Of a stretch of DNA of 64,000 bases, positions 62,291 through 64,000 are shown piece after piece. Each line of letters begins with the position of its first letter. Positions within the stretch are counted from its first letter, which is position 1. This stretch comes from an uncultured Alphaproteobacteria bacterium (GTDB taxonomy: Bacteria > Pseudomonadota > Alphaproteobacteria > Methylaequorales > Methylaequoraceae). The translations under genes and the position numbers were made by a program. The notes under the pieces are model-generated. The model was not told the origin of the DNA. It searched no databases and was given only the letters and a program-made list of their open reading frames with translations. Where the stretch lies: NCBI GenBank assembly GCA_902618535.1, contig CACNAV010000006.1, forward strand, positions 40,577 through 104,576. Direction: 5' to 3'.

Positions 62291-64000
62291 ATGTTAAAAG
62301 AAATTAACTTTACTGATAAATTAAACGATGACTCACTAATAAACAGTCAACCTGAAACATTTAACTTTTACTCGGGTAATTCCCTAAAAATAGAAAACTT
62401 ACCTTCATGGTTACCAAAATCTGATTTTTCGAGAAATAACAGTGACTTAATTGCAACATCTCATAACGGTGATCAGATCATACTCATTGATTATTTTACT
62501 AATTTTGAATTACCATCATTGTTAACTGAAAACGGTTTACTTTTGAATGGCTCTCTTGTAAGGGCATTAGCCGGTCCTCTAGCCAAAGGGCAATACGCCC
62601 AAGCAACTGATGGTAATGTTCTTTCTATTGGAGAGGTTTCCACTGTTTCTGGTACAGCAAAAGCAACAAGATTAGATGGTACAACAATCAACCTAAATGC
62701 AGGAGATCCAGTTTTTCAAGGAGATACAATTGAGACTGAAGGTTCAGGAGCTGTAGGTTTAGTTTTTTTAGATAAAACAACACTTTCTCTATCTGATGGA
62801 GGAAAGATGGTTTTAGATGAGTTAGTTTATGATGCAGCAACGGGAACGGGAAGTATGGCTGTTGATATGCTTGAAGGTGCGTTCAGTTTTGTTAGTGGTG
62901 AAATAGCCAAAACTGGACCTGATGCAATGGAAGTTAAAACACCTGTGGCAGTAATAGGTATTAGAGGAACAACTGTTGCTGGTAAAGCAGCCGTTGAAGG
63001 AAATGAAAACAGCTTTACCCTACTTCAAGATGCAGATGGAGGAGTTGGACAAATTGCTGTAAGTAACGATGGAGGAACACAAGTTTTAGCTCAAGTTGGA
63101 GCAACAACAAGTATTTCAAGTTTTACCGCTCCACCGCCACCACCAATAATTTTAACTACTGCACAGATTCAAGCTAACTATGGTACTGCACTTAATGTAT
63201 TACCACCAACTCCAGCGGTAGCACCACAGCCACAAGCTGCACCACCTCCTCAAGAACAAGCTCAGGAAGAACAGGCTCAAGAGGAAGAAGCTTCTGAAGA
63301 AGAAAGTGAAGAAGAAGCAGGCGAAGAACAAGTAACTGAGGAAGGCCCCGCTGAAGAAGAAGGTGAAGGAGAAGAGGGTCCCCCTGAAGGAGAAGAAGGT
63401 CCACCCGTTGGACCAGATGGAGAGCCTCTTGCTGAAGGTGAAGGTCCTTCCGAAGGAGAAGAGGGCGGTCCTCCTGAAGGGGAAGAAGGACCCCCTGTTG
63501 GTCCGGATGGAGAAGTATTAGCTGAGGGAGAAGGTGGTCCACCTCTTGGACCAGATGGAGAACCGTTACCACCTGGAGAAGGTGGTCCTCCTATTGGACC
63601 GGATGGAGAACCATTACCACCTGGAGAAGGCGGTCCACCTCTTGGACCAGATGGAGAACCGTTACCACCTGGAGAAGGCGGCCCACCTCTTGGACCGGAT
63701 GGAGAACCCTTAGGACCTGGGGAAGGCGGTCCACCACTTGGCCCGGATGGAGAACCTTTACCACCCGGAGAGGGAGGCCCTGGTGACTTTGGTCCTGGTG
63801 GACCTGGAGGACCTGGTGGTCCTGGTGATTTAAGTGGACCTGGCGGACCATCGCCTGAACAAGAAGAAGTTGCAAGAGAGGCGTTTGAGACAGCTTTAGC
63901 AGATGGATTAAGTCCAGAACAAGCTATGGCAGCAGCAGCAGAAGCTGCTGGTTTACCTGTACCTCCTGGAGGCTTTGGACCCGGTGGACCTGGCGGTCCT
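62291..64000 (+). CDS. Large FecR-domain protein with Gly/Pro/Glu repeats (5' part)
   Basis: The frame opens at ATG 62291 and stays open for 570 codons to the window end, so it is partial. There is no Sec signal. A FecR domain spans about residues 115-245 (GDPVFQGDTIETEGSG, VKTPVAVIGIRGTTV), then a proline hinge, an acidic Glu-rich stretch, five in-register 16-residue GEGGPPLGPDGEPLPP-like units, a collagen-like GPGGPGGPGGPGD tract, and an alanine-rich AFETALADGLSPEQA unit. Such proteins are typically very long surface or secreted proteins; no sec signal plus the adjacent tolC suggests type I export. The repeat region is far richer in G and C than its surroundings. Confidence 0.88.
   Translation, partial: MLKEINFTDKLNDDSLINSQPETFNFYSGNSLKIENLPSWLPKSDFSRNNSDLIATSHNGDQIILIDYFTNFELPSLLTENGLLLNGSLVRALAGPLAKGQYAQATDGNVLSIGEVSTVSGTAKATRLDGTTINLNAGDPVFQGDTIETEGSGAVGLVFLDKTTLSLSDGGKMVLDELVYDAATGTGSMAVDMLEGAFSFVSGEIAKTGPDAMEVKTPVAVIGIRGTTVAGKAAVEGNENSFTLLQDADGGVGQIAVSNDGGTQVLAQVGATTSISSFTAPPPPPIILTTAQIQANYGTALNVLPPTPAVAPQPQAAPPPQEQAQEEQAQEEEASEEESEEEAGEEQVTEEGPAEEEGEGEEGPPEGEEGPPVGPDGEPLAEGEGPSEGEEGGPPEGEEGPPVGPDGEVLAEGEGGPPLGPDGEPLPPGEGGPPIGPDGEPLPPGEGGPPLGPDGEPLPPGEGGPPLGPDGEPLGPGEGGPPLGPDGEPLPPGEGGPGDFGPGGPGGPGGPGDLSGPGGPSPEQEEVAREAFETALADGLSPEQAMAAAAEAAGLPVPPGGFGPGGPGGP
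63527..63766 (+). repeat. Five tandem 48-nt repeats
   Basis: Five units of 48 nt (63527, 63575, 63623, 63671 and 63719) encode GEGGPPLGPDGEPLPP with small changes (Ile for Leu in the second, GP for PP at the end of the fourth). Less regular forms of the same unit run upstream from about 63380. Copy number is likely to vary between strains. Confidence 0.9.

Noticed and set aside
63527..63766. Regular 48-nt repeats considered as a CRISPR array
   Set aside because: The units are contiguous with no spacers and are in frame within a coding sequence.
63192..63875. Long open frames on the minus strand opposite the Gly/Pro repeat region, rich in Leu, His and Gln
   Set aside because: They are the mirror of the GC-rich repeat codons on the plus strand; composition is low complexity and no start context or family match supports them.

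Overview
The window is a dense, AT-rich stretch of bacterial chromosome (about 30% G+C by eye). Gene content and order point to an alphaproteobacterium: rpsB-tsf-pyrH-frr-uppS-cdsA-dxr-rseP-bamA-skp-lpxD-fabZ-lpxA-lpxI-lpxB, an ispDF fusion, and dusB-ntrB-ntrC-ntrY-ntrX-trkA-dat-hflX. The largest non-coding gap I can find is about 70 nt, and many neighbouring genes overlap. No tRNA, rRNA, insertion sequence, prophage or CRISPR array is visible. This looks like a streamlined, probably marine, free-living lineage. I cannot fix the clade from the sequence alone; a full NtrBC plus NtrYX set, UmuDC and a ligase-associated repair cluster would be unusual for the most reduced SAR11 genomes.

Layout: 1-13168 (+) translation factors, isoprenoid and phospholipid synthesis, outer-membrane assembly and lipid A synthesis. 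13169-23939 (-) is a long run reading ppiD-trpE-trpG-trpD-trpC-moaC-moeA-lexA-gltX-gltA, with a LexA operator just before lexA. 23976-29151 (+) carries tpiA, secG, pyrG, kdsA, eno and an FtsB-like gene. 29140-31205 (-) carries pncC, pgpA and ispDF. 31224-42296 (+) carries a CcsA/YpjD-like membrane protein, dusB, two nitrogen-type two-component systems, trkA, a class IV aminotransferase and hflX; hfq is missing from its usual slot. 42298-45755 (-) holds a beta-hydroxyacid dehydrogenase and clpB. 45803-46948 (+) is a CoA-transferase and 46952-47647 (-) a rhomboid protease.

From 47647 to 55242 there is a DNA-repair island: phosphoesterase, Lhr-like helicase, metallo-beta-lactamase exonuclease, ATP-dependent DNA ligase, then umuD-umuC and a coupled 71-residue orphan. 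umuD has a near-ideal promoter whose -35/-10 spacer is filled by a LexA operator of the same form as the one at lexA (GTTC-N7-GTTC).

From 55247 to 57193 there are several small unknown genes, including a 48-residue gene related to the C-terminus of a nearby membrane protein, followed by a DUF192 protein. From 57221 to 60876 lies what looks like a cyclic-nucleotide signalling operon: a coiled-coil protein made of 36-residue repeats, a GAF-GAF-PAS class III adenylate cyclase, and an HD protein resembling class I cyclic-nucleotide phosphodiesterases. The window ends with a TolC-family protein and the first 570 codons of a large FecR-domain protein with a 16-residue Gly/Pro/Glu repeat and a collagen-like tract, which runs off the end. 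The most novel-looking parts are the cyclase/phosphodiesterase operon beside the FecR/TolC surface locus, the NtrX with a ruined ATPase site, and the SOS operators with the coupled orphan gene.
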